Shown here piece by piece: positions 23,994 to 32,607 of a DNA stretch of 64,000 bases (its first letter is position 1; each line of letters opens with the position of its first letter). The DNA comes from Spongiivirga sp046524175 (GTDB lineage Bacteria > Bacteroidota > Bacteroidia > Flavobacteriales > Flavobacteriaceae). The stretch spans positions 310,001 to 374,000 of the forward strand of contig NZ_JBEFZF010000004.1 in assembly GCF_046524175.1 (NCBI RefSeq), read 5' to 3'. The notes below the pieces were generated by a model, which was not told the origin of the DNA, ran no database searches, and worked only from the letters and a program-made list of their open reading frames with translations. The position numbers and the translations under genes are program-made.

Positions 23994-24920
23994 ATGCCAA
24001 CTTTAGATTTTAAAAATATTGCTGAATTTCATGAATATTTTGATTTACCAGAACCTGAAAACCCTTTATTTAGTGTCGTACATACACGACTAAAAAAAGG
24101 TGAAGAAAAAAGCTGCGATACTTATGCTTTTAATGAACCTGTAGAACTGAATTGTCAGTTTTATGGTATTAGCTTCAAGAATATTATTTCCGGTGAACTT
24201 ACTTATGGTCGTACCAAATACGATTGCAGTAATGGCATGCTTTTATTTACAGCACCTAATCAAAAATTAAGCTTTAAAGACATTGTGTTCAGCTCTGAAA
24301 GTTATCATATCGCTTTCCATAAGGACTACATCCGTAATCTGGAGATTTATCAAAAAATAAAAAAGTACAATTTCTTTAATTACAATGTAAATGAGGCGTT
24401 GCATTTATCTCCAAAAGAGGAACAGACTGTAAAGGATATTTTCAAAAACATGAAGATCGAATATGAAAACAATCAGGATGAGTTCAGTAAGGAAATTATC
24501 ATTTCACATTTGGAAACATTGCTCAAATATGCCGACCGATTTTATAAAAGACAGTTTCTTGACAGAACCGATGACAATAAGGTACTATTCACGAAGTTCA
24601 ATGATATATTGAACACCTATTTTGAACAAAATCTATCTGCCGAAGATGGCATCCCAACTGTAGAATGGATGGCATCACAACTCAATATAAGTCATCGCTA
24701 CATGAGTGACACCATAAAGGCAGAAACAGGTAAAACGGCCGTTGATCAAATCAACCTATTTGTTATTGATGAAGCCAAGAATATGCTGCTGAATCCAACT
24801 AATTCTATTTCCGAGACTGCTTACAAATTGGGATTTGAATATCCGCAATACTTTTCTCGACTGTTCAAAAAGAAAACAGGGATGAGCCCTAAGGCATATA
24901 TAGAGGCCCATTTGAATTAA
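23994..24920 (+). CDS. AraC family transcriptional regulator
   Basis: 308 residues. The N-terminal cupin-like sensor (about 1-170) has no recognisable ligand. The C-terminal double HTH (about 210-305) has WMASQLNISHRYMSDTIKAE for the first motif and SISETAYKLGFEYPQYFSRLFKKKTGMSPKAY for the second, the classical AraC ending. It closes the hydrolase-SDR-bestrophin run and is only 11 nt from bestrophin, so it may control this set of genes. Confidence 0.92.
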   Translation: MPTLDFKNIAEFHEYFDLPEPENPLFSVVHTRLKKGEEKSCDTYAFNEPVELNCQFYGISFKNIISGELTYGRTKYDCSNGMLLFTAPNQKLSFKDIVFSSESYHIAFHKDYIRNLEIYQKIKKYNFFNYNVNEALHLSPKEEQTVKDIFKNMKIEYENNQDEFSKEIIISHLETLLKYADRFYKRQFLDRTDDNKVLFTKFNDILNTYFEQNLSAEDGIPTVEWMASQLNISHRYMSDTIKAETGKTAVDQINLFVIDEAKNMLLNPTNSISETAYKLGFEYPQYFSRLFKKKTGMSPKAYIEAHLN

Positions 24921-25003
24921 CAAGGATTAGTTTTGGTCAAGTAATTCAATCTCTTGTATGAAAACCAAAATGATTTACAAAACCTAATTACATAAAATTT
25001 ACT

Positions 25004-26701
25004 TTAGTGTTGGGTTGATTTTTTTTGGATGATATAATCTTCAGTATTCTTTACTTTTTCAATTTGCCAACCCGAGTTTAATTGTATTTCATAATTATCA
25101 CCTCTTATGACATTTTCTTTAATATAAGTAGGTTGAGGGAACCACCATTCATCCAATTGTTTTTTATAGAGAATTCCACCTGTACCTAACCGATCTTTCC
25201 CTGTTACAGTGGTAAAATTTCCAAAATCAATAGCTCGATGCCCTTGTCCTGAAATTTGACTATACACTATATCGTCATCAAGCATCATAGTACCATTCAT
25301 GTCATAACTAGCGGCATATCCTTTTTCTAATTTTACTTTGACCACGGGTGATTTATAAAAAAGCTCGGAATAGAAGGTAATTAGTTGATCTTGTTTTCTT
25401 TTTTTCTCAAGCTCTTCGGATTCTATGGTGTTGAAATTATTTCGCCGTTTCGCCTCAATTTCATATGCTTTTGTAATATTAGGTTGGTTGGTGAAAATAG
25501 TGTTCATTGCAATCTGTTTGAAATCGTAAAGGTGATCTAGGTTTGAACGCCATGAAATCACTAAATAGTCAAAAAGAAAACCATAAGCTGGACCGGTCGC
25601 ATACGGAAAATTCCGTGTATAAGTGTCGCTAGATTCCCAAAAAGTAAGCTCGTCGATGGCGAGCTGAAATTTGTCTTTTCTTGGACCCAGTTGATATCCG
25701 GTATATTGCGCTAAACCCTCAAGCGTTTCAATTTCTAATTCCTTTTTAAGTTCATTATTTAATGATTGTCGTTTGCTTCTAAAATAGATGGCATCTCTTA
25801 GAAACTGAAAAGCTACTTTCCTACTATTCTTTTTTGCTGCTGCCAAGGCATTTCTTAAGGCTTGGTATTCGGTTCTAAGTAATAATCTCCCTTCATATGT
25901 ATCTAGATAGGGGATAGGGTCTCCATTAAGATCAATTTGTTTTAGGTGATAAATATGAAACAACTCGTGGATTATGGTTTCGCCTTCATCTTCGAGATAA
26001 TCGTACAAAACAGTAGCATACCGTTTTCCTTGAAATAATTGCCGAGTATTGGTGAAGGACAATGTATTTGGCTGAAATTTTGCCTTATGCAAAATATTGT
26101 TAGTTGTTTGACTGTTTTTTAAAGTATCAAAACTATAAGCAGAATAATCTTCATCCAGAATCAAAAGAGCATCACTCCAGATGTTCGCGCCCCACAAGTT
26201 TCCGTTATCTTTTTCTAAAATGTTTTTTGCCTGCAGTATGGCTTCTTCAATATATGCACGCCTGCGCATAGGTTTGGTTTTTTCGTTTTCGGCAATTTGT
26301 ACCAATAGGTTTTTCCAATTCTCCGAGCCATGTAGGTGTTTTAAATCGGTATCACTAGATATATGATCATAATTATCATAAAAAGCTTCGGTAGCTAAAT
26401 GATTTAAAATTTTGAAGGCCTTTTCATTTTCATTATTTAAGGCATAAATACAAGCACCGTTATATAAGGTGTTTGATAATAGGTCATACCCTCTAGATTC
26501 AATAAGTTTATCAAAATGATTGGCTGCTAACACATAATTACTTTCTTCTAATGCGGCAATGGCATCTTTGTATATGTCAATCGCTTTTTTTTCCTGTCCC
26601 TTAACTGGTTTTGATACACTAAACAATGCTATAAAGAATATGCCTATTATTTTTAAGCTGTTGTACTTTGATAAAAACTTATATATGGTTAGTTGTTTCA
26701 T
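25004..26701 (-). CDS. Exported TPR-like protein with HExxH (gluzincin-like) domain, function unknown
   Basis: 565 residues. A signal peptide ends near VKGQ (about 33-36). Residues 37-145 form TPR-like helical pairs (DIYKDAIAALEESNYVLAANHFDKL, NGACIYALNNENEKAF). Residue 245 begins HELFH in ETIIHELFHIYHL, a zinc-peptidase motif; a third ligand could be Glu278 (RTEYQAL) or the Glu in LEGLAQY (about 328). The last 150 residues are beta-rich and unassigned. It is the third gene of the barrel-S41-HExxH run, 28 nt after the S41 gene. I do not recognise a named family. Peptidase activity is inference from the motif. Confidence 0.65.
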   Translation of the reverse strand: MKQLTIYKFLSKYNSLKIIGIFFIALFSVSKPVKGQEKKAIDIYKDAIAALEESNYVLAANHFDKLIESRGYDLLSNTLYNGACIYALNNENEKAFKILNHLATEAFYDNYDHISSDTDLKHLHGSENWKNLLVQIAENEKTKPMRRRAYIEEAILQAKNILEKDNGNLWGANIWSDALLILDEDYSAYSFDTLKNSQTTNNILHKAKFQPNTLSFTNTRQLFQGKRYATVLYDYLEDEGETIIHELFHIYHLKQIDLNGDPIPYLDTYEGRLLLRTEYQALRNALAAAKKNSRKVAFQFLRDAIYFRSKRQSLNNELKKELEIETLEGLAQYTGYQLGPRKDKFQLAIDELTFWESSDTYTRNFPYATGPAYGFLFDYLVISWRSNLDHLYDFKQIAMNTIFTNQPNITKAYEIEAKRRNNFNTIESEELEKKRKQDQLITFYSELFYKSPVVKVKLEKGYAASYDMNGTMMLDDDIVYSQISGQGHRAIDFGNFTTVTGKDRLGTGGILYKKQLDEWWFPQPTYIKENVIRGDNYEIQLNSGWQIEKVKNTEDYIIQKKSTQH

Positions 26702-26728
26702 TGTTGATGAATAAATTTTAATACCTCA

Positions 26729-27760
26729 TTACTCGTTTAAATATGCGATAGCCCGTTCCAGTACCTTATCATGACCATTCTCTAGATCTTCAATTGTATT
26801 TCTGACATAGATATCGGGAATATGCCCAATACCGTCTAAAGAACTTCCATTTGGTAACAGTACTTTAAAAATGGAGTATTGATATTGCCATCCATTGGGT
26901 AAAAAACGTCGTGTACTGACATCTGAAAAATCACCGGCTGTGACATCGCCAATCTGAGTGACATTATCAAGTGTTTTCATTCGTATTAAGAAGATCTCGG
27001 CAGCACTTACCGTTTCTTGATCTGTGAGAATAACAATGGGTTTCGTATAATTTTGAGTGCCTAAAGTCTCCGTGTAGAATAGTTTTTTGTTTGCAAAGTC
27101 ATTATGGTTAGGGCCATTTTTTTCTTGTACAGAATATGCTAGCTTCCGCTCAGTTGTATATCTTCCCGCTACTTCTGCGGCAACCCGATCGCTACCTCCT
27201 TCATTGTTCCGTATATCGATAATGAGCCCTCTAGTTGATGCCAAATCATGTACAACGATATCCATTCGTGATGCATCAAAATCCATTCCTTGTAGAAAAA
27301 GGTAACCGATATTTTCAGTAAGGGTCACACCATAAAAAAACTGTTCATTTTCTGGTGTGTTAGGAATAGGTTTAGGGTTTTGAATGTAACTGTTTCGAAC
27401 GAGTTCTGGACTGGTCTCTGCTTCAATTTGTGCTTCATTTTCTGAGCCAGATGCAACCAAATTTTCAGTTGCTGGATCAAAAATAAAGACATGCGAATCA
27501 TCAAGATAGGAGGTCATTTGAACAAAAACATCCCATAGCTCATTTTGAGAGGTACTTTCTGTTATTCGAGGACGATACACGCTGTATATACTATCCCAAT
27601 TAAAACCTCTAACGTTAAACAGGCTGTAATGCTCATCAAAATCATGCCATAGCAATTCAAAATTGTTTTCAGAAGTATTCCCTTCATCATTACCTAAAAA
27701 GGTAGCTTCGCATGAAACCGCAAACAACATTAATAAGATTAATTTGAATATATTTTTCAT
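26729..27760 (-). CDS. S41 family peptidase, lipoprotein
   Basis: 343 residues. MKNIFKLILLMLFAVSC is a lipoprotein signal with Cys17, so the enzyme is anchored in the cell envelope. The S41 (tail-specific/CtpA-like) core shows IGYLFLQGM, GLIIDIRNNEGGSDRVA, VILTDQETVSAAEIFLI with the serine of the catalytic dyad in TVSAAE, and GDVTAGDFSDV. No PDZ domain is evident between the N-terminal helices and the core. It starts 2 nt after the barrel gene's stop, so the two are translationally close. Proteolysis of envelope or imported peptides is the family expectation. Confidence 0.88.
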   Translation of the reverse strand: MKNIFKLILLMLFAVSCEATFLGNDEGNTSENNFELLWHDFDEHYSLFNVRGFNWDSIYSVYRPRITESTSQNELWDVFVQMTSYLDDSHVFIFDPATENLVASGSENEAQIEAETSPELVRNSYIQNPKPIPNTPENEQFFYGVTLTENIGYLFLQGMDFDASRMDIVVHDLASTRGLIIDIRNNEGGSDRVAAEVAGRYTTERKLAYSVQEKNGPNHNDFANKKLFYTETLGTQNYTKPIVILTDQETVSAAEIFLIRMKTLDNVTQIGDVTAGDFSDVSTRRFLPNGWQYQYSIFKVLLPNGSSLDGIGHIPDIYVRNTIEDLENGHDKVLERAIAYLNE

Positions 27761-27762
27761 AG

Positions 27763-28557
27763 CTAAAATGTAAAAGCGAGTCCTAATGAAAGTTGATTGG
27801 TTACTATTCGCGATTCTCGAAGCGAATTTGTTTTGTAATATCGCAGCGTATTTTGTAGCTGTATTGCTAGTGGATTTGAAATACGATATTCATAGTTCGT
27901 TTTCCAATTCAAGCCAAAAAAATTGGTTAAGGATGTAAAATCTCCCCGAAGTAGGATACGAAGTGGATTGTCCTCATTTTCTAGTATAAAAACATCCCAA
28001 TTGGTGTAAGCAGGACGTGCCAACAACCCAAATACTGGAATATCAATAGCGCTTGAAAAATTACTTTTAGTAGTTAACTTAAAGGCAGCTTCAAAAGCGA
28101 GATCGAGTGTTTGTACCGCAAAAAAGCTAATGGATTCTGTACCATCATAAAATAATAAATTAGTAAAGGAATGCAGCTTAACACCTGTAAACGCCTTAAA
28201 AATATCTGTACCCCTCATTCTTCTTAAAAAACCTAGTTCAATATTTACAGTGTAAAAATCGGTCTCAAAAAAGTCAGAAAATTGCGTTTGTAAGGTGGGA
28301 TTAGAAAAATCAAGTTCTAAAATAAATTTGCTTCTTTTGAATTTACGAGTGTATTGTAACGCATATGCTACTGTAGCAGCTCTATAATGTAATGGTGAAA
28401 ACGTTAAGTCTTTGACTAGGGCCGTTCCAATTCCTGAAAATAGCTTCAGTTCATTTCGCTTCTCAAGCGCATTGTTTTGAGCCTGTGTACCGATGCTGAA
28501 TACAAAGCACAATGCTATGTGCATACAATTTACTCGATGTAGCTTGATTAATAACAT
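27763..28557 (-). CDS. Predicted outer-membrane beta-barrel protein
   Basis: 264 residues. A signal-like N-terminus ends around IGTQAQ; an internal Met (MHIALCFVFS) 11 codons in may be the true start. The rest alternates short amphipathic strands (TVAYALQYTRKFKRSKFILEL, FYTVNIELGFLRRM, NYEYRISNPLAIQLQNTLRYY) and ends in LSLGLAFTF, a terminal aromatic typical of barrel assembly signals. I recognise no family. As first gene of a run with an S41 lipoprotein and a HExxH protein, it may be a porin-like or surface component of that set. Confidence 0.6.
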   Translation of the reverse strand: MLLIKLHRVNCMHIALCFVFSIGTQAQNNALEKRNELKLFSGIGTALVKDLTFSPLHYRAATVAYALQYTRKFKRSKFILELDFSNPTLQTQFSDFFETDFYTVNIELGFLRRMRGTDIFKAFTGVKLHSFTNLLFYDGTESISFFAVQTLDLAFEAAFKLTTKSNFSSAIDIPVFGLLARPAYTNWDVFILENEDNPLRILLRGDFTSLTNFFGLNWKTNYEYRISNPLAIQLQNTLRYYKTNSLRESRIVTNQLSLGLAFTF

Positions 28558-28658
28558 GGGTGCAATCTGCTAATTATTAAGTATATACATATAGTATTTT
28601 AGGATGAATCAGTTCCTCTAGAAGTATCGGGACATTTTAATGGGTTTTTTTGATTCAT

Positions 28659-29495
28659 TCAGTAGCTTTCAATCATCTTAAAACGTAATGCATTCGGTTT
28701 TTCAGATAACGCTTTTTTAAGAGGTGATTTGTGTTTTATACCGGTAAGTACCAGTATCCGAGTTGCCTTAGTGCTGTGAATATGTTTTATAATATTTTGA
28801 ACCATTGCATTATTCCGTTTATGGTATTCAAAATCACTCCAATTTTTAAAGTAATCTTTAATTGTTATAGTATCATTATTAGCTCCTATTAAAGTTGATT
28901 CTGTGAATATTGGATAGGACTCGATGATATTGTTTGTTTTGATATATTGGTAATAGGATACAGAGTCTATAATGACTTCTGACTTAACAGCATTTAAGTC
29001 GACCAAAGTACCACCTAATAAAAGTTCATACTCACGCCAATATGTGTTGAAACGATTCCAGGAAATCGAATCATTCTGTGAAAATTTCCCTGCTGAATGC
29101 ATTTGATTTAGTAGCTCAAAGGCAAAACCGGCTTCTGCATACAATCCATTCTGTATTCGTTGTTCATCTCTGTTATTCAAATCATAAGGTCGTATTAATG
29201 TGCTGGGATGTTCTATTAGATATTGCTTTACCGCTCCATATTCATTTTCTTCATAATACCTTTTGATGTTCATTTGGTTATCAAAATTAGATGAGTCACT
29301 CTCTATCAGTATTAGAGATGGTTTAATTTGACGAATGATTCTTAAAATCGAATCGGAATTTACGTTTATGGTAGGGTGGTGTACCGTACCCAGAATATAT
29401 ATTTCTTTTTGCTTACTATTAGTGTATCTATAGCCTGTTAAGCAGGATATTACTAGTATAATAACAATGTAAGTAAGTCGATTTTTTTGCTTCAT
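28659..29495 (-). CDS. TIKI/TraB-GumN-like protein
   Basis: 278 residues with an N-terminal membrane anchor or signal (about 8-24, including Cys18). The motifs fit the TIKI/TraB superfamily: EIYILGTVHHP (G-T-x-H), SLILIESDSS (the conserved Glu), RNNAMVQNI (R-N-xx-M) and VLTGIKHK (G-x-x-H near the end). Eukaryotic TIKI is a metalloprotease of this fold and PrgY/TraB is linked to pheromone shut-down; the function here is unknown. It is 101 nt upstream of the barrel gene on the same strand, and 107 nt downstream of the AraC gene. Confidence 0.65.
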   Translation of the reverse strand: MKQKNRLTYIVIILVISCLTGYRYTNSKQKEIYILGTVHHPTINVNSDSILRIIRQIKPSLILIESDSSNFDNQMNIKRYYEENEYGAVKQYLIEHPSTLIRPYDLNNRDEQRIQNGLYAEAGFAFELLNQMHSAGKFSQNDSISWNRFNTYWREYELLLGGTLVDLNAVKSEVIIDSVSYYQYIKTNNIIESYPIFTESTLIGANNDTITIKDYFKNWSDFEYHKRNNAMVQNIIKHIHSTKATRILVLTGIKHKSPLKKALSEKPNALRFKMIESY

Positions 29496-29602
29496 ATAAT
29501 TATCTTTTAATTAGTACTGGTAACCTCCCAAAAAAGGAATTAAATACTGAACGAATCTTAATTTTAAAGAAACAGCTATATGAAGTAACCGATTTGAAAT
29601 AC

Positions 29603-30274
29603 TTATCCCTTTGGATGTAAAGGGACATTTTCTCTAAGATGATGAATGTAGTTTGAAGGTGATGTGTTGAATTTTTTCTTGAATACTCTGTAAAAAACTG
29701 ATTTTGATTTAAATCCACTTTCCTGTGCGAGTCCTACTATAGAATAGTTTTCGTTTTGATAATTCTCTAGCATTTCAATAAAGTGGTTTAAGCGATAATC
29801 ATTGATAAAATCATAAAATGTACTACCCAAATTATTGTTTAAAAACAGGGATATTTTTTTATCATTTTCCCCTATCATTTCTGACAATTCTTTTAAATTC
29901 AGGTCTTGATTTAGATATACTTTATCCTGCTTCATCAAACTAAGCAGTTTTTGTTCTAAATTTTCAGCTTCCTTAGATTTTATCTTTACTGTAGATTGTT
30001 TTTTCTTCTTTTTAAGGAACTTAGACCAAATAATTAGAGCGATAAGAATTGTTAAAAGACTGAAAATTATTAATTCTTTAGTATACGCTTGTTTCTCACT
30101 TTTTAAGTTAATAGTTACCTGACCAATACTGTCATCAATAATCAAATACCCGTTTTCAACTGCTATAGAATCTATTGGTTGAACCAGTGTAATTGAATCA
30201 CCAGATACAGAATAGTTTGATTCCTTTTGAGTATTGGAAGTATTATTTTGAATCATTTTTTTTACACTTAGCAA
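29603..30274 (-). CDS. Membrane-anchored AraC-type regulator
   Basis: 223 residues. Residues 1-68 look extracytoplasmic, one transmembrane helix spans about 69-88 (LIIFSLLTILIALIIW), and the next residues KFLKKKKKQ mark the cytoplasmic side. The C-terminal AraC double HTH occupies about 115-215 (LNLKELSEMIGENDKKISLF and GLAQESGFKSKSVFYRVFKKKFNTSPSNY). It resembles the end of a hybrid sensor protein reduced to anchor plus HTH. A Met seven codons in (MIQNN) is another possible start. It heads the cluster of exported proteins, suggesting that an envelope signal controls them directly. Confidence 0.75.
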   Translation of the reverse strand: MLSVKKMIQNNTSNTQKESNYSVSGDSITLVQPIDSIAVENGYLIIDDSIGQVTINLKSEKQAYTKELIIFSLLTILIALIIWSKFLKKKKKQSTVKIKSKEAENLEQKLLSLMKQDKVYLNQDLNLKELSEMIGENDKKISLFLNNNLGSTFYDFINDYRLNHFIEMLENYQNENYSIVGLAQESGFKSKSVFYRVFKKKFNTSPSNYIHHLRENVPLHPKG

Positions 30275-30583
30275 GTGTTGAAATAGTACAGGATATTGCC
30301 CTGCAAAAAGTTAATTATTAAGTGTTAGAGTTTAAGATAAATAAATATGGATAGTTAAACAACCCCTAAAAAAAAATTGTAAAAATGAATTTTAAGTTGG
30401 ATTTGTATATATGAATAAGATCTCTGCAAGTTGTGAGAGGTTATGATACAGTGCTGATCATAAAGGGATATGAATTCAAATTTTGCACCGTACCCATGAT
30501 ACTGTCTTCTAAAAAAATAATCTGACAAATTCTAGAATTTATCAGATTATTTTTCTTTCCGAATATTTTCATATTAAACTATT
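30275..30583. other. Intergenic region between two AraC genes
   Basis: 309 nt, very AT-rich and non-coding. Apart from the hairpin at 30513-30554 it holds the upstream region of the membrane-anchored AraC gene; I find no clear -7 box for that gene here. Confidence 0.5.
30513..30554 (-). terminator. Terminator after the GH130-linked AraC gene (bidirectional form)
   Basis: A 13-bp stem AAAAATAATCTGA/TCAGATTATTTTT encloses the perfect palindrome AAATTCTAGAATTT. Read on the minus strand it lies about 30 nt after the AraC stop and ends in a T-run (A-run at 30511-30517 on plus). Confidence 0.8.
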
Positions 30584-31444
30584 TTAAAACAATTGTTTTC
30601 TGAATTTGAGCGGAGTAGTGTTATAATATTTGCTAAAACTACGATTGAAATGTGACACGTTTTGAAAGCCACTTTCTACAGAAACATCACCCACTGGTAA
30701 TTCAGAATGTTGTAATAATTGTGCTGCTTTACCAAGGCGCATTTCCATCAAATAGCTGGCAAAACTTTTAAGCGTATGTTTTTTAAAGTAGTGGCTAAAG
30801 GCAGAGGGAGACATATGAATTTGATCGGCAACTTCTGCCACCAAAAGTTTTCTGGAATAGTTTTTTTGGATGTATTGTAAAACAGTTTCTAACCTTCTTG
30901 CTCCATTTTTATTTGTTGCTGGTACGTATCCATGACTACATAATCTTTTAACTAGCTCAATTTTCCCAAAAAGCTTTAATACTTTCAAGATAAAAATGTA
31001 GGTGTCAAAGGTGTTTTCAAACTCTAACGCAGCCATCCATTGTAGTACTTTCCTTTTATCTGATCCTTTTAACTCAAGGCCATAGGCAGCATTTTCTAAT
31101 GCCTTTTTTACATTAATCATGGCTTTAGATAGTAACAGTTGTTGTGAAACAATTGTATCAAGAAATTGTATGACAACAATCTTGCTATTTGTTTTATCCT
31201 GAATTCCATGATCTTGCCAACAATGGGGTGTTCCAGGAGCGATTAAGACTACATCTTCACCTGAAAATTGGGACGTATGGTCACCTACCATACGAGTACC
31301 TGTAAGGCCCAAAGTAATAGTTAGTTCATAGGCTTTTTCATGTTGATGAAAAGGGTAACTCAAATCAATTTCATCACCTTCAAAAATACTGACTACAAAG
31401 AGCTCATCTTCCGATAGCGTGACATGTTCTCTAATAATTTTCAT
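30584..31444 (-). CDS. AraC family regulator with cupin sensor domain
   Basis: 286 residues. The N-terminal cupin (about 1-130) has the HQHEKAYELTITLGL and LIAPGTPHCW motifs typical of sugar-responsive AraC proteins. The C-terminal HTH pair (about 190-285) reads VAEVADQIHMSPSAFSHYFKK and SVESGFQNVSHFNRSFSKYYNTTPLKFRKQ. The start overlaps the stop of the GH130 gene by 4 nt, so it is co-translated with the phosphorylase and MFS genes and probably controls them in response to a manno- or gluco-oligosaccharide. Confidence 0.9.
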   Translation of the reverse strand: MKIIREHVTLSEDELFVVSIFEGDEIDLSYPFHQHEKAYELTITLGLTGTRMVGDHTSQFSGEDVVLIAPGTPHCWQDHGIQDKTNSKIVVIQFLDTIVSQQLLLSKAMINVKKALENAAYGLELKGSDKRKVLQWMAALEFENTFDTYIFILKVLKLFGKIELVKRLCSHGYVPATNKNGARRLETVLQYIQKNYSRKLLVAEVADQIHMSPSAFSHYFKKHTLKSFASYLMEMRLGKAAQLLQHSELPVGDVSVESGFQNVSHFNRSFSKYYNTTPLKFRKQLF

Positions 31445-32607
31445 ATCAGTTTATTATTTTTTCGAATCAATTGAAGTCTCTGTTGAACGGAAGCGTAAGA
31501 ACGTAATGCGTCTTCAGGTGTATTTTGTACATAATCAATCAATTGTTCAACGCTGCTTTCGGCTACATGAATCCTAGTATCTGAACTGGCATAATAGATA
31601 TAAACTTTTTTGTCTTTTACCACCCAACCATTGCAAAATAATACATTAGATACATCACCTACTCGTTCATCTTTAACTGAAGCCATAAAATACCCACTTG
31701 GTTTGTATTTTATAAGCCAAGGTTCTTTTAAATCAGTCATAAAAAGGTATAGCACATACCGAAGTCCAGCAGCTGTATTGCGAACACCATGGGCCAAATG
31801 CAACCACCCCTCATCCGTCTTTATGGGTGCCGGGCCTTGACCGTTTTTAACTTCATTAATGGTATGATATACTCTATTATCCATTATTTTTTCGCTAAGC
31901 ACCTTGGCATTTTCCATACTATCGGTAAGTCCCCATGCTATTCCACCGCCGTCGCCTACTTTAATGAAACCATCTTGAGGGCGAGTATAGAGCGCATATT
32001 TTCCATCAACAAATTCAGGGTGTAACACCACGTTTCTTTGCTGTCCTGAATTGCTTAACAAATCAGGTAAACGCTCCCATTTTTTTAAATCTTTAGTACG
32101 AGCTATACCGCAGGAGGCAATTGCTGAAACGGTATCATTTTTCAAGGCGTTGGGGTCTTTTCTTTCCGTACAAAAAGTTCCGTAAATCCAACCATCCTCA
32201 TGTTGAACCACTCGCATATCGTATACATTCGTGTCAGGAGAATCAGTTTCATTTAAAACTATCGGTTCATCCCAAAACTGGAACTTGTCAACACCTGATT
32301 GACTTTCAGCAACAGCAAAGAACGATTTTCGATCATATCCTTCAACACGTGCTACTAAAAGTACTTTGCCATTTATTAAAATAGCCCCTGGATTGAATAC
32401 GGCGTTAACACCCAAGCGTTCCTGTAAGAAAGGATTTGTTTTTTTATCCAGGTCAAAACGCCACTCAAGTGGTATATGCTCTGCCTCTAAAACCGGATTC
32501 GAATAACGTTTGTAAATGCCATTATGTTCACCTACGGGCACATTTTCTTTTTGAATAAGCTCTTTATGTTGTTGTCTTAAAAGAGACAGTCTTTCTTCAA
32601 ATGTCAT
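31441..32607 (-). CDS. GH130_1 family 4-O-beta-D-mannosyl-D-glucose phosphorylase
   Basis: 388 residues of the five-bladed propeller GH130 family. It aligns by eye along its whole length with subfamily 1 mannosylglucose phosphorylases: RYSNPVLEAEHIPLEWRFDL, VFNPGAILINGKVLLVARVEG, RKSFFAVAES, TNVYDMRVVQHEDGWIYG, QQRNVVLHPEFVDGKYALYT, GPAPIKTDEGWLHLAHGVRN and GDVSNVLFCNG. The enzyme releases mannose 1-phosphate and glucose from mannosyl-glucose, the last step in beta-mannan or glucomannan use. It overlaps both neighbours by 4 nt (MFS upstream, AraC downstream). No GH26 mannanase or epimerase is in the window. Confidence 0.9.
   Translation of the reverse strand: MTFEERLSLLRQQHKELIQKENVPVGEHNGIYKRYSNPVLEAEHIPLEWRFDLDKKTNPFLQERLGVNAVFNPGAILINGKVLLVARVEGYDRKSFFAVAESQSGVDKFQFWDEPIVLNETDSPDTNVYDMRVVQHEDGWIYGTFCTERKDPNALKNDTVSAIASCGIARTKDLKKWERLPDLLSNSGQQRNVVLHPEFVDGKYALYTRPQDGFIKVGDGGGIAWGLTDSMENAKVLSEKIMDNRVYHTINEVKNGQGPAPIKTDEGWLHLAHGVRNTAAGLRYVLYLFMTDLKEPWLIKYKPSGYFMASVKDERVGDVSNVLFCNGWVVKDKKVYIYYASSDTRIHVAESSVEQLIDYVQNTPEDALRSYASVQQRLQLIRKNNKLI

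Noticed and set aside
21196..24920. Calling the hydrolase-to-AraC cassette a mobile island
   Set aside because: No integrase, transposase or direct repeats are visible and base composition is similar to the flanks; only the tRNA neighbourhood suggests it.
29500..29718. Small minus-strand frame overlapping the end of the membrane AraC gene
   Set aside because: It overlaps the HTH coding frame and shows no conserved motif or independent start.
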